Program-made: the position numbers and the translations under genes
Shown here: positions 1 through 5,129 of the stretch, piece by piece
Numbering within the stretch: position 1 is the stretch's first letter
Layout: each line of letters starts with the position of its first letter
From: Gammaproteobacteria bacterium
GTDB lineage: Bacteria > Pseudomonadota > Gammaproteobacteria > Arenicellales > Arenicellaceae
Reading direction: 5' to 3'
NCBI GenBank assembly: GCA_003485905.1
Contig: DNHK01000040.1
Location: 1-5,129 of the forward strand
DNA length: 5,129 bases
The notes under the pieces: generated by a model
Database searches by the model: none
What the model was told of the DNA's origin: nothing
The model's input: the letters and a program-made list of their open reading frames with translations, nothing else

Positions 1-657
1 CAGTTTAAAATCACCAAAGCCCATACCCTCCTTGCCGGTTACTAACTTAAATCCCCAATACACCAGCCAAAGCGATAGATATCCGGCCATTGCACCGATC
101 ACGGCGCTCGCAAGGTCGGTAAAGGCGCCGTTTAGATTGGCAATCATTCCGATCCAGAGGAAACTGAGCGTGATCGAATCTGGCAAGAGCGTTGTTTTGA
201 AGTCGATCATGGCAAGGGCTAAGAGCGCATAGGTAAAAAGACATGCAAAGCCGCCCGCCATCGTCAGGCCAAAGTGCTGGATTAGAAAGACCGTCGCCAA
301 ACCAGCGGTGAGCTCAATCAACGGATACTGTACAGAGATACCGGTGGAGCAATGTCGGCAGCGCCCCCTCAGAAGCAAAAAACTGATGACCGGGATATTA
401 TCTCGAGGGGCGATCGGGGTCAGGCAATTCGGGCAGCGGGATCTGGGGCGTGAAAGATTCAACGGCTCAGAGATTTTCTCGGCTGTATCCAGTTCTAAGA
501 TAAGGTGCGCTTCTTGCGCCCATTGGCGCGAGAGCATCATCGGTAGGCGACCAATCACCACATTTAAAAAGCTACCAACAAGTAAGCCAAAAACAAGATC
601 GATGCCTACCGCTGCGCTTGGGTAGAGGTTATGTAGCAATTGTAGTTCATGGAGCAT
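1..657 (-). CDS. pilD: Type IV prepilin peptidase / N-methyltransferase PilD (partial, C-terminus off the left edge)
   Basis: This inner-membrane aspartic peptidase cleaves prepilin leaders after glycine and methylates the new N-terminal residue. I translated 219 residues from the ATG at 657-655; the frame is open to base 1. Visible marks are GSFLNVVIGRLP at about residues 28-39, then a cytoplasmic loop with the four-cysteine zinc site C75-P-N-C78 and C100-R-H-C103. The first catalytic aspartate is D152 in AMIDFKTTLLPD, and the second is D216 in GMGFGDFKL at the very edge. Hydrophobic segments fit membrane helices at about 15-38, 115-150, 160-176 and 184-206. Family members are about 280-290 residues, so roughly 65-75 are missing. 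The ATG overlaps the pilC stop by one base (TAATG), and only a weak ribosome site is visible, so translation is probably coupled to pilC. In such operons the peptidase serves the pilin and often type II secretion pseudopilins as well. Identification is secure; truncation is due to the window edge. Confidence 0.97.
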   Translation of the reverse strand, partial: MLHELQLLHNLYPSAAVGIDLVFGLLVGSFLNVVIGRLPMMLSRQWAQEAHLILELDTAEKISEPLNLSRPRSRCPNCLTPIAPRDNIPVISFLLLRGRCRHCSTGISVQYPLIELTAGLATVFLIQHFGLTMAGGFACLFTYALLALAMIDFKTTLLPDSITLSFLWIGMIANLNGAFTDLASAVIGAMAGYLSLWLVYWGFKLVTGKEGMGFGDFKL

Positions 658-1865
658 TACATCGCGCCGCCCATCTTAAAGATCGGTAGGTACATAGCGA
701 TCATCATGCCGCCAACAACGACCCCAAGAAAGGCCATGATAATGGGTTCAATCATGCTGGTAAGGCCGTCTACGGCATTGTCGACCATTTCTTCGTAGTA
801 GGTCGCCGATTTTTCTAGCATTGAGTCGAGGGCGCCGGATTCCTCGCCAATGGCAACCATTTGAACCACCATGCTGGGGAATACATTAGTTTGACGCATC
901 GCGTAGTTGAGCTGGGTGCCGCCAGATACTTCGTTTTTTATAGTAAGGATCGCATCTTTATAAACGACGTTGCCGGCTGCACCGGCAGCTGAATCCAGAG
1001 CATCAATTAAGGGAACCCCGGCAGCAAAGGTTGTTGATAAGGTTCTAGCAAACCGTGCAATGCAGGATTTTTGGATGAGGTCGCCAAATACCGGTATTTT
1101 TAACGTCAGCCGTTCTTGCCCATCTCTAAAGGCTTGAGAGGTTTTATAGATTTGCTTGTAAGCAAAATATAGAACGCCTAATGCAATGATGATGACCAGC
1201 CACCAAGCCTGCATAAATTCTGAGGCATGCACAACCATTTGAGTGAACTCCGGTAACTCACCGCCAAAGCTGCTAAACATCATTTCAAACTGTGGAATCA
1301 CTTTAACGAGCAGAATGATGGTAACGATCCCGGAAATAACAAGGATTGAAATGGGGTAGTTCATAGCGCTTTTTATCTTTGCCTTTAAGGCTTCGGATTT
1401 TTCTTTATAGGTCGCTAATCGGTCGAGCATGGTTTCTAGTGCACCAGACTGCTCTCCAGCTGCAATTAGATTACAGAAAAGCTCGTCAAAATATTCTTTT
1501 GGCTGCGAGCTTACCGCTGCAGCAAAGCTGTTTCCGCCCGAAACTTCATTTGAGATATTTTTAATCAAAGTCTTCATGGCGGGGTTTTCAACGCCCCCGG
1601 CAACGATATCGAAGGATTGTACGAGCGGTACCCCAGCCTTCATCATAGTGGCAAGCTGACGGGTAAACAGCGCGATGTCCCCGGGCGTGATCTTGTTTCC
1701 GAATGAAAAGAGTGGTTTTGCCCGCTTTTTGACGGTTTTAGCGTTAATGCCTTGTTTACGCAATATTGTCCGAACGGCGGTTGCGTCGGTGCCTTTGGAT
1801 TCCCCCATAACCTTTTTGCCGGAGCGATCGGTTCCTTTCCAGTCAAAAATAAGATCTTCAGCCAT
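657..1865 (-). CDS. pilC: Type IV pilus inner-membrane platform protein PilC (T2SSF/GspF family)
   Basis: PilC is the polytopic platform in the inner membrane that couples the PilB motor to pilin assembly. The 402-residue product is full length for the family (about 400). It has the expected internal duplication of two T2SSF domains, at about residues 67-190 and 272-395. The first shows FTRQLATMMKAGVPL (67-81) and AGEQSGALETMLDRLATY (136-153). The second shows FARTLSTTFAAGVPL (272-286) and IGEESGALDSMLEKSATYY (339-357). Hydrophobic segments lie at about 172-190, 222-236 and 374-394, the last within the C-terminal signature beginning IEPIIMAFLGVVVGG. The N-terminal 60 residues are soluble and basic. 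The start ATG is preceded by AGGA, which overlaps the end of pilB; the gap to pilB is 11 nt. The stop codon overlaps the pilD start. I see no defect. Confusion with GspF is unlikely given the pilB and pilA neighbours. Confidence 0.97.
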   Translation of the reverse strand: MAEDLIFDWKGTDRSGKKVMGESKGTDATAVRTILRKQGINAKTVKKRAKPLFSFGNKITPGDIALFTRQLATMMKAGVPLVQSFDIVAGGVENPAMKTLIKNISNEVSGGNSFAAAVSSQPKEYFDELFCNLIAAGEQSGALETMLDRLATYKEKSEALKAKIKSAMNYPISILVISGIVTIILLVKVIPQFEMMFSSFGGELPEFTQMVVHASEFMQAWWLVIIIALGVLYFAYKQIYKTSQAFRDGQERLTLKIPVFGDLIQKSCIARFARTLSTTFAAGVPLIDALDSAAGAAGNVVYKDAILTIKNEVSGGTQLNYAMRQTNVFPSMVVQMVAIGEESGALDSMLEKSATYYEEMVDNAVDGLTSMIEPIIMAFLGVVVGGMMIAMYLPIFKMGGAM

Positions 1866-1876
1866 CGTTTAAGTTC

Positions 1877-3586
1877 CTAGTGGCCGCTTGTGACGCGATC
1901 GACTTCATTGAGGCTGGTCAAGCCTTGTTTTACCTTACGTAATGCGGATTGATAGATGGTTCGAAACCCCTGCTCCTGACAAATACGTGCGATCTCTAGA
2001 GAGTTGCCATCCTCCATAATAACTTTTGAAATCTCGGGGGTAATCTTCACAACTTCATACACGCCCACGCGACCTTTATAGCCACCATTGCATTTGTCGC
2101 AGCCTTTTGGACCGTAAATTTCAAGGCCCACATCGAGCTCTTTTTGTGTGAAGCCCTTCTCGAGCAACGCGTTTGCAGGGACCGTGATTTTCTCTTTGCA
2201 ACTGCACAATCGTCTAGCGAGTCGTTGGGCAACAATTAGATTAATGGAGGTTGCGAGATTGAAAGCAGGCACGCCCATATTGCGCAGTCGGGTAATGGTC
2301 TCGGGGGCTGAGTTGGTATGTAAGGTTGACATGACCATGTGGCCAGTCTGCGCCGCTTTGATCGCAATTTCGGCAGTTTCAATGTCTCGAATTTCACCGA
2401 CCATTACAATATCGGGATCCTGACGAAGAAACGAGCGCAGGGCCGCCGAGAAATCCAAGCCAACTTTTGCGTTTACTGGACACTGATTGATGCCCTCTAA
2501 ATTAATTTCGACCGGATCTTCGGCGGTTGAAATATTTAGCTCAGGCGTGTTCAAAATATTTAAGCCAGTGTATAGCGATACTGTTTTGCCAGAGCCAGTG
2601 GGTCCGGTGACTAAAAACATACCCTGCGGCTTGTTCAGAGCCTCAAGATAAAGCGCTTTTTGGTCATCATCGTAGCCTAAGGCATCGATGCCCATCTGAG
2701 CACTACTAGCGTCCAATATCCTGAGCACAACCTTTTCACCAAACAAGACCGGCAGCGTGTTGACGCGAAAGTCTATCGATTTGCTTTTTGATACCTTCAA
2801 TTTAATGCGTCCGTCTTGCGGGACCCGACGCTCCGAGATATCCATTTGGCTCATCACTTTTAGCCGTGCTGCTATTCTAGGAGATAGCATAACCGGAGGG
2901 CTGGCAACCTCGTGCAAGATACCGTCGGTGCGAAAACGAACCTTGTAGGCCTTTTCAAAGGGCTCAAAATGTAAATCAGAGGATCCAAGCCGAATCGCAT
3001 TGAGAAGCATTTGATTGATGAATCGCACCACTGGGGTGTCATCAGTCGGCGCGCGTGCATCTTCTTCCTCTTCAGCTTCGGTATCGATCGTCTCAAGATC
3101 AAGGTCAACCGCTTCACCATAATCGGTCAGGGCCTCTTCTTCGGCCGGGCCTAAAAGACGTTCAATGTAGGCGGCGAGTTGATCCTCTCTGACAAGAATT
3201 TCCTCGGTAGCGATGCCCGTTTGGAACTGTATATCAGCAAGGGCATCACGATTGGTCGGATCGGAAAGCGCAACAAATAACCGATTACCTCGCTTGTAAA
3301 GCGGCAGCGCATGATGATTTCTAATTAATCGCTCATTCACGAGCCCTTCTGGAATTGCCTCTGGATTGATTGCATCCAAGTCTATGAGTGCTGTGCCAAA
3401 TACCTCTGCAGCAGCGCGTGCGAGTAAATCCGCTGCGACAACCTTTTCGCGCACAAGGTGTGTAATGAGTGATCGGCGTGCGGTCTTTGCCAGCGTTTCA
3501 TGTTTCTCAGCGGACTCGGCTGTGATTAATCCATCCTCGATGAGCCTTTTGGTTAATCCACCTAGGGGATTGGGTTGTGCAGACAT
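1877..3586 (-). CDS. pilB: Type IV pilus extension ATPase PilB (GspE/T2SSE family)
   Basis: PilB is the cytoplasmic hexameric ATPase that powers pilus extension through PilC. The 569 residues match the family length (about 565-570). The N-terminal T2SSE_N/MshEN-like domain spans about 8-145. It is followed by an acidic linker (149-183, 17 of 35 residues Asp/Glu), then the N2 and ATPase domains. Motifs seen: Walker A GPTGSGKT (328-335), Asp box STAEDPVE (353-360), Walker B region ending DPDIVMVGEIRD (390-401), and His box TGHMVMSTLHTN (414-425). A zinc site has C461-S-C463 and C496-D-K-C499; the first pair is C-x-C instead of the usual C-x-x-C. The glycine/leucine pattern expected for c-di-GMP binding near residues 10-30 is incomplete, so nucleotide control there is doubtful. 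The ATG at 3586 is the only plausible start: an in-frame TAA lies 11 codons upstream with no ATG, GTG or TTG between. No strong Shine-Dalgarno is visible. PilT-type retraction ATPases lack this N-terminal domain, so this is the extension motor. Confidence 0.97.
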   Translation of the reverse strand: MSAQPNPLGGLTKRLIEDGLITAESAEKHETLAKTARRSLITHLVREKVVAADLLARAAAEVFGTALIDLDAINPEAIPEGLVNERLIRNHHALPLYKRGNRLFVALSDPTNRDALADIQFQTGIATEEILVREDQLAAYIERLLGPAEEEALTDYGEAVDLDLETIDTEAEEEEDARAPTDDTPVVRFINQMLLNAIRLGSSDLHFEPFEKAYKVRFRTDGILHEVASPPVMLSPRIAARLKVMSQMDISERRVPQDGRIKLKVSKSKSIDFRVNTLPVLFGEKVVLRILDASSAQMGIDALGYDDDQKALYLEALNKPQGMFLVTGPTGSGKTVSLYTGLNILNTPELNISTAEDPVEINLEGINQCPVNAKVGLDFSAALRSFLRQDPDIVMVGEIRDIETAEIAIKAAQTGHMVMSTLHTNSAPETITRLRNMGVPAFNLATSINLIVAQRLARRLCSCKEKITVPANALLEKGFTQKELDVGLEIYGPKGCDKCNGGYKGRVGVYEVVKITPEISKVIMEDGNSLEIARICQEQGFRTIYQSALRKVKQGLTSLNEVDRVTSGH

Positions 3587-3608
3587 AAGCGCGCGGTCGA
3601 TTACCCGG

Positions 3609-3643
3609 AAGCTTTAGTGTAAACCCTACTGCCGTCGATGCAA
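3609..3643 (-). promoter_or_regulatory. Candidate sigma-70 promoter for pilBCD
   Basis: On the minus strand a -35-like TTGCAT (3643-3638) and a -10-like TACACT (3621-3616) are separated by 16 nt. Transcription would start near 3609, leaving a leader of about 23 nt before the pilB ATG. The matches are 3 of 6 and 4 of 6 bases, so this is a weak call made mainly because of position. I found no sigma-54 type GG-N10-GC element facing pilB. Confidence 0.3.
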
Positions 3644-3683
3644 CATTCGAAGGTGTTTGTCTCGAGGATTGGTGAATGTGGAT

Positions 3684-3730
3684 CGGGTTAACGTCGAAAA
3701 AACCGGGTATGTTAACGCAACGTTTGCTTT
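3684..3730. promoter_or_regulatory. Possible operator region: paired GTTAACG direct repeats plus a GCAA-N3-TTGC palindrome
   Basis: Between the divergent pilB and pilA genes, GTTAACG occurs at 3687-3693 and again at 3711-3717, 24 bp apart. Each copy is preceded by CGGG (at 3684 and 3704), giving CGGGTTAACG and CGGGTATGTTAACG. Directly after the second copy is the near-palindrome AACGCAACGTTTGCTTT (3714-3730), with arms GCAA and TTGC. Such an arrangement would suit binding of a dimeric regulator controlling both directions. No regulator can be named from the sequence, and short motifs like these can arise by chance. Confidence 0.3.
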
Positions 3731-3749
3731 ATATAGTTTAAAAAAGAGA

Positions 3750-3778
3750 TTGGTTATTAATGGAACGGATGTCATAGT
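3750..3778 (+). promoter_or_regulatory. Candidate sigma-70 extended -10 promoter for pilA
   Basis: A -35-like TTGGTT (3750-3755) is followed after 17 nt by CATAGT (3773-3778). The hexamer is preceded by TG at 3770-3771, forming an extended -10 (TGTCATAGT). Transcription would start near 3785, giving a leader of about 60 nt that is strongly AT-rich and probably unstructured. In Pseudomonas, pilA uses a sigma-54 promoter under PilSR. Here the only GG-N10-GC arrangement facing pilA (3705-3718) matches the rest of the -24/-12 consensus poorly, so I favour the sigma-70 reading without excluding the other. Confidence 0.4.
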
Positions 3779-3844
3779 AAAGAGTAGAAGTCGAAGATCT
3801 GAATAATTAAAAAATCCAAATTCCAAATAAAGGCAACAAATAAT

Positions 3845-4318
3845 ATGAAATCAGTGCAAAAAGGTTTTACGTTAATCGAATTAATGATCGTAGTCGCGAT
3901 CATCGGTATTTTGGCCGCGGTAGCAATTCCGGCGTATCAAGGGTACATCGAGAATGCAAATATGGCGAAAGTGAGTAGCCAATATGGTTCAGCAGTAAAT
4001 TTGGTTAAAGGTACGATTGCAAAAGGGGATACAAACGTTGCGTTAGGCATAGCTCGTGGCACCCCAACTGACGCAGCCGGCTGGGTTGCAGAGCTATTGA
4101 AAGCTGGAGGATCTGCGCCAGATGGTGTCGCTTATGTGGCTGCCACATTTGCACTGACCCACTCGACTAAAGGCCAAATAACCGTTGTGGTTGACAGTGA
4201 TGGTGACGTACTAATAACTAGGCCCTGCTACGGCTCTTTTGCTGCGGGAGCTTCAACTAATATTGAAACTGATGGCACGGTGACTTTGAACGATAACGTG
4301 ACCTGCCCAACATCGTAA
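3845..4318 (+). CDS. pilA: Type IV pilin precursor (major-pilin candidate, PilA)
   Basis: This encodes a 157-residue prepilin, the likely structural subunit of the pilus. The leader MKSVQKG is a short basic class-a leader; PilD would cut after Gly7 to give a mature 150-residue protein beginning [16 protein letters not shown], with the conserved Glu5 (E12 of the precursor). The hydrophobic helix runs to about residue 30 and continues as the amphipathic alpha-1 spine. The only two cysteines, C128 and C154, can form the C-terminal disulfide (D-region) loop typical of type IVa pilins. The globular part (about 60-125) is Ala/Gly/Thr/Val-rich and does not resemble the best-known Pseudomonas or Neisseria pilins. 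AAAGG at 3829-3833 is a plausible ribosome site, 11 nt before the ATG. The gene diverges from pilBCD and has its own terminator. Position and monocistronic layout suggest the major pilin, but a minor or alternative pilin cannot be excluded from sequence alone. Confidence 0.93.
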   Translation: MKSVQKGFTLIELMIVVAIIGILAAVAIPAYQGYIENANMAKVSSQYGSAVNLVKGTIAKGDTNVALGIARGTPTDAAGWVAELLKAGGSAPDGVAYVAATFALTHSTKGQITVVVDSDGDVLITRPCYGSFAAGASTNIETDGTVTLNDNVTCPTS

Positions 4319-4397
4319 AAATATAGCAATCTGTAAACGGGCCTTCAAATTTAAGTGCCTGTAGTGGTTCTAGGTTGTGATGTTTTGAGCAGCTATT

Positions 4398-4431
4398 AAA
4401 AAAATCCCAGCCTTTGCGCTGGGATTTTTTT
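4398..4431. terminator. Rho-independent terminator of pilA, symmetrical (could act both ways)
   Basis: The arms ATCCCAGC (4404-4411) and GCTGGGAT (4418-4425) form a perfect 8-bp stem around the 6-nt loop CTTTGC. They are flanked by six A (4398-4403) and six further T (4426-4431), so the whole inverted repeat is 14 bp. On the plus strand it ends in a run of seven T and lies 80 nt after the pilA stop. On the minus strand it also ends in a T run, so it could stop transcription entering from the right. Confidence 0.92.
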
Positions 4432-4640
4432 GAACATAATCTAATGATTGACAGTGGCCTTCTTGGGGGATTGATAACTTTAAAGGCGCTACAAGACCTA
4501 AAGGTTCAAAATGCTGAAACTGATCGAGGTTCAATATTTCAGGATGCATTTTTTCCTGGCTGATTGTGCTCTTGCTTTGCAATCGTCGCGACCAATCGGA
4601 GTTGATCGATAGCCGGTTGGACGACAGTGTACTGATTCTT

Positions 4641-4680
4641 TGTTAAAAAATTCTCCAATCATAGGAATTTTTTTAGAACA
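4641..4680. repeat. AT-rich inverted repeat (hairpin)
   Basis: AAAAAATTC (4645-4653) pairs with GAATTTTTT (4665-4673) across an 11-nt loop. TGTT (4641-4644) and AACA (4677-4680) can extend the pairing past a small bulge. With one G-C pair in the core stem, it is too weak for a convincing terminator, although the 3' arm ends in a T run. It may simply reflect AT-rich composition. Confidence 0.4.
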
Positions 4681-4739
4681 GGATACAAGGGGATTTCCGA
4701 TGAATAACGCTGAAAATTTAGGGATCAAGTAATTTCGTT

Positions 4740-4928
4740 TTGCTATCAAGTTTTATTTGGCGCATTGTAAGGGAAGTGGGCCTATCTAAGGCCTTAAAAA
4801 GGGGACAGGTCTTGGCCAAAGGAAAAGATAAGCAAAAAAGCAGCGAGAAAAAGAAACCTTTGAAAACGCTTTTAGAAAAGCGAAAGGAAAAGAAAGACAA
4901 GAAAGATGGTAGCGGCAGATCACTTTAG
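4740..4928 (+). CDS. Doubtful small lysine-rich ORF
   Basis: An open frame of 62 residues begins at a TTG (4740); a GTG at 4776 could give a 50-residue version. No ATG start and no well-placed Shine-Dalgarno is visible. The product begins with a short hydrophobic stretch (MLSSFIWRIV), and from about residue 25 is almost entirely Lys, Glu, Asp and Arg, for example LEKRKEKKDKKDG at 45-57. I do not recognise a family. The composition follows directly from the purine-rich DNA strand, so the frame could be open by chance. It contains the first of two direct repeats (4786-4815) and a CGCTTTT/AAAAGCG inverted repeat (4867-4882), both unusual inside a real gene. More likely non-coding than coding. 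Confidence 0.2.
   Translation: MLSSFIWRIVREVGLSKALKRGQVLAKGKDKQKSSEKKKPLKTLLEKRKEKKDKKDGSGRSL
4786..4815 (+). repeat. Imperfect direct repeat, copy A
   Basis: This copy contains CTAAGGCCTTAAAAAG and then GGGACAGGTCTTGG. The first 16 bases match copy B (4977-5004) at 15 positions; the rest aligns after a 2-nt gap as CAGG followed by a T-rich TTG. The GGGGACAGG core resembles a motif I recall in REP elements of RAYT-type transposases, but no RAYT gene or matching inverted copy is in the window. Confidence 0.45.
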
Positions 4929-4976
4929 ACTGTCCAAGAGAGACTGAGTGAAGTTGTATAACCCTCGAAATCCATC

Positions 4977-5004
4977 CTAAGCCCTTAAAAAGAGCAGGCT
5001 TTGA
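4977..5004 (+). repeat. Imperfect direct repeat, copy B
   Basis: This copy contains CTAAGCCCTTAAAAAG and then AGCAGGCTTTGA. It lies 191 bp downstream of copy A in the same orientation, with 15 of 16 matches in the first block and a 2-nt deletion in the second. It lacks the GGGGAC core of copy A. Confidence 0.45.
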
Positions 5005-5129
5005 GCGCTAAGGTTGTCTGCCAGCAATTTTTTTATGCACAGTTCCGGTTCTATGAATGAAGAATAGTGTTTACTCAGCGAATTGTTGAAGTCAACAAGG
5101 GGCGCGTTTTCCAGGAAAGCGAGCCTGTT
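4977..5129 (-). CDS. Doubtful ORF fragment entering from the right edge
   Basis: On the minus strand a frame is open from the right edge for 50 codons to a TAG at 4979-4977. It would be the C-terminal end of a protein finishing KKLLADNLSAQSLLFLRA. The residue mix is protein-like, but 50 open codons is within chance and I recognise no family. The opposite strand offers a competing candidate: a GTG at 5067 opens 21 codons to the edge (MFTQRIVEVNKGRVFQ...), just after an in-frame TGA. At most one of the two is likely to be real, and the stop of the minus frame coincides with repeat copy B. Confidence 0.18.
   Translation of the reverse strand, partial: NRLAFLENAPLVDFNNSLSKHYSSFIEPELCIKKLLADNLSAQSLLFLRA

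Larger units (their letters stand above)
4432..5129. other. Region downstream of pilA with no confident gene
   Basis: About 700 bases without a recognisable coding sequence, tRNA or insertion sequence. Several short open frames occur on both strands (for example 4444-4563 plus, 39 residues, and 4531-4749 minus, 72 residues from a TTG). None has a ribosome site together with a recognisable protein pattern. What stands out is an AT-rich hairpin at 4641-4680, two imperfect direct repeats at 4786-4815 and 4977-5004, and a purine-rich plus strand from about 4816 to 4920. The stretch may be decayed sequence, a small-RNA locus or a spacer. Confidence 0.6.

Noticed and set aside
308..625. Plus-strand open frame of 105 codons
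   Set aside because: It lies opposite pilD, whose motifs (CPNC, CRHC, both aspartates) are clear on the minus strand; the plus product has no family pattern.
2148..2423. Plus-strand open frame of 91 codons
   Set aside because: It is antisense to the conserved ATPase core of pilB (Walker B and His box region) and is explained by that gene's codon structure.
3704..3719. Possible sigma-54 promoter for pilA
   Set aside because: Only the GG and GC dinucleotides and one flanking base fit; the remaining consensus positions do not, and it would give a leader of about 115 nt.
3626..3826. Minus-strand frame of 66 codons in the pilB-pilA gap
   Set aside because: It begins at a TTG without a ribosome site, covers the pilA promoter and leader, and its Leu/Phe/Thr-rich product reflects AT-rich DNA.
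4490..4545. GGTTCAA-like strings suggesting a tRNA T-arm (4503-4509 and 4528-4534)
   Set aside because: Neither has complementary T-stem flanks, an acceptor stem or an anticodon arm, so no tRNA is supported.
4370..4582. Minus-strand frame of 70 codons
   Set aside because: It runs through the terminator hairpin at 4398-4431 and shows no recognisable protein pattern.
4531..4749. Minus-strand frame of 72 codons
   Set aside because: The start is a TTG with no Shine-Dalgarno, it crosses the AT hairpin at 4641-4680, and I could not place the product in any family. It is the most protein-like of the rejected frames, so a database search would be reasonable.
4493..4814. Inverted octamer CAAGACCT (4493-4500) / AGGTCTTG (4807-4814)
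   Set aside because: Eight bases 306 bp apart is expected by chance, and the flanks do not match.
4432..5129. Silent pilin cassettes or CRISPR repeats downstream of pilA
   Set aside because: No fragment resembles the pilin coding sequence, and the only repeats are two imperfect copies without regular spacing.

Overview
The window carries the core of a type IVa pilus locus, very probably from a gammaproteobacterium (possibly marine or environmental). The reasons are the order pilB-pilC-pilD, a pilA gene transcribed divergently next to it as in Pseudomonas-type loci, the protein sequences themselves, and a moderate GC content. This placement is inference; nothing in the window fixes the genus.

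Layout. Positions 1-657 (minus strand) hold the first 219 residues of the prepilin peptidase PilD, cut by the left edge after both catalytic aspartates. Positions 657-1865 (minus) hold the platform protein PilC, and 1877-3586 (minus) the extension ATPase PilB. The three genes are packed as an operon: pilB and pilC are separated by 11 nt, and the pilC stop and pilD start share one base. Positions 3587-3844 are a divergent control region with candidate promoters and small repeats. Positions 3845-4318 (plus) encode a type IV prepilin, followed by a strong symmetrical terminator at 4398-4431. From 4432 to 5129 I see no confident gene. That stretch is AT-rich and holds an AT hairpin, a pair of about 30-bp imperfect direct repeats, a purine-rich tract encoding a doubtful lysine-rich ORF, and a doubtful ORF fragment running off the right edge.

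How it works together: the prepilin is inserted in the inner membrane, PilD cuts the leader after Gly7 and N-methylates the new Phe1, and PilB hydrolyses ATP in the cytoplasm to drive PilC, which is thought to feed pilin subunits into the fibre. The retraction ATPase PilT and the secretin/alignment genes are not here, as is usual because they lie elsewhere in such genomes.

I do not see a clearly novel system. The points most worth a second look are the pilin's unusual globular domain, the repeated elements in the pilB-pilA control region, the shortened zinc-ligand spacing in PilB, and the repeat-bearing region downstream of pilA.
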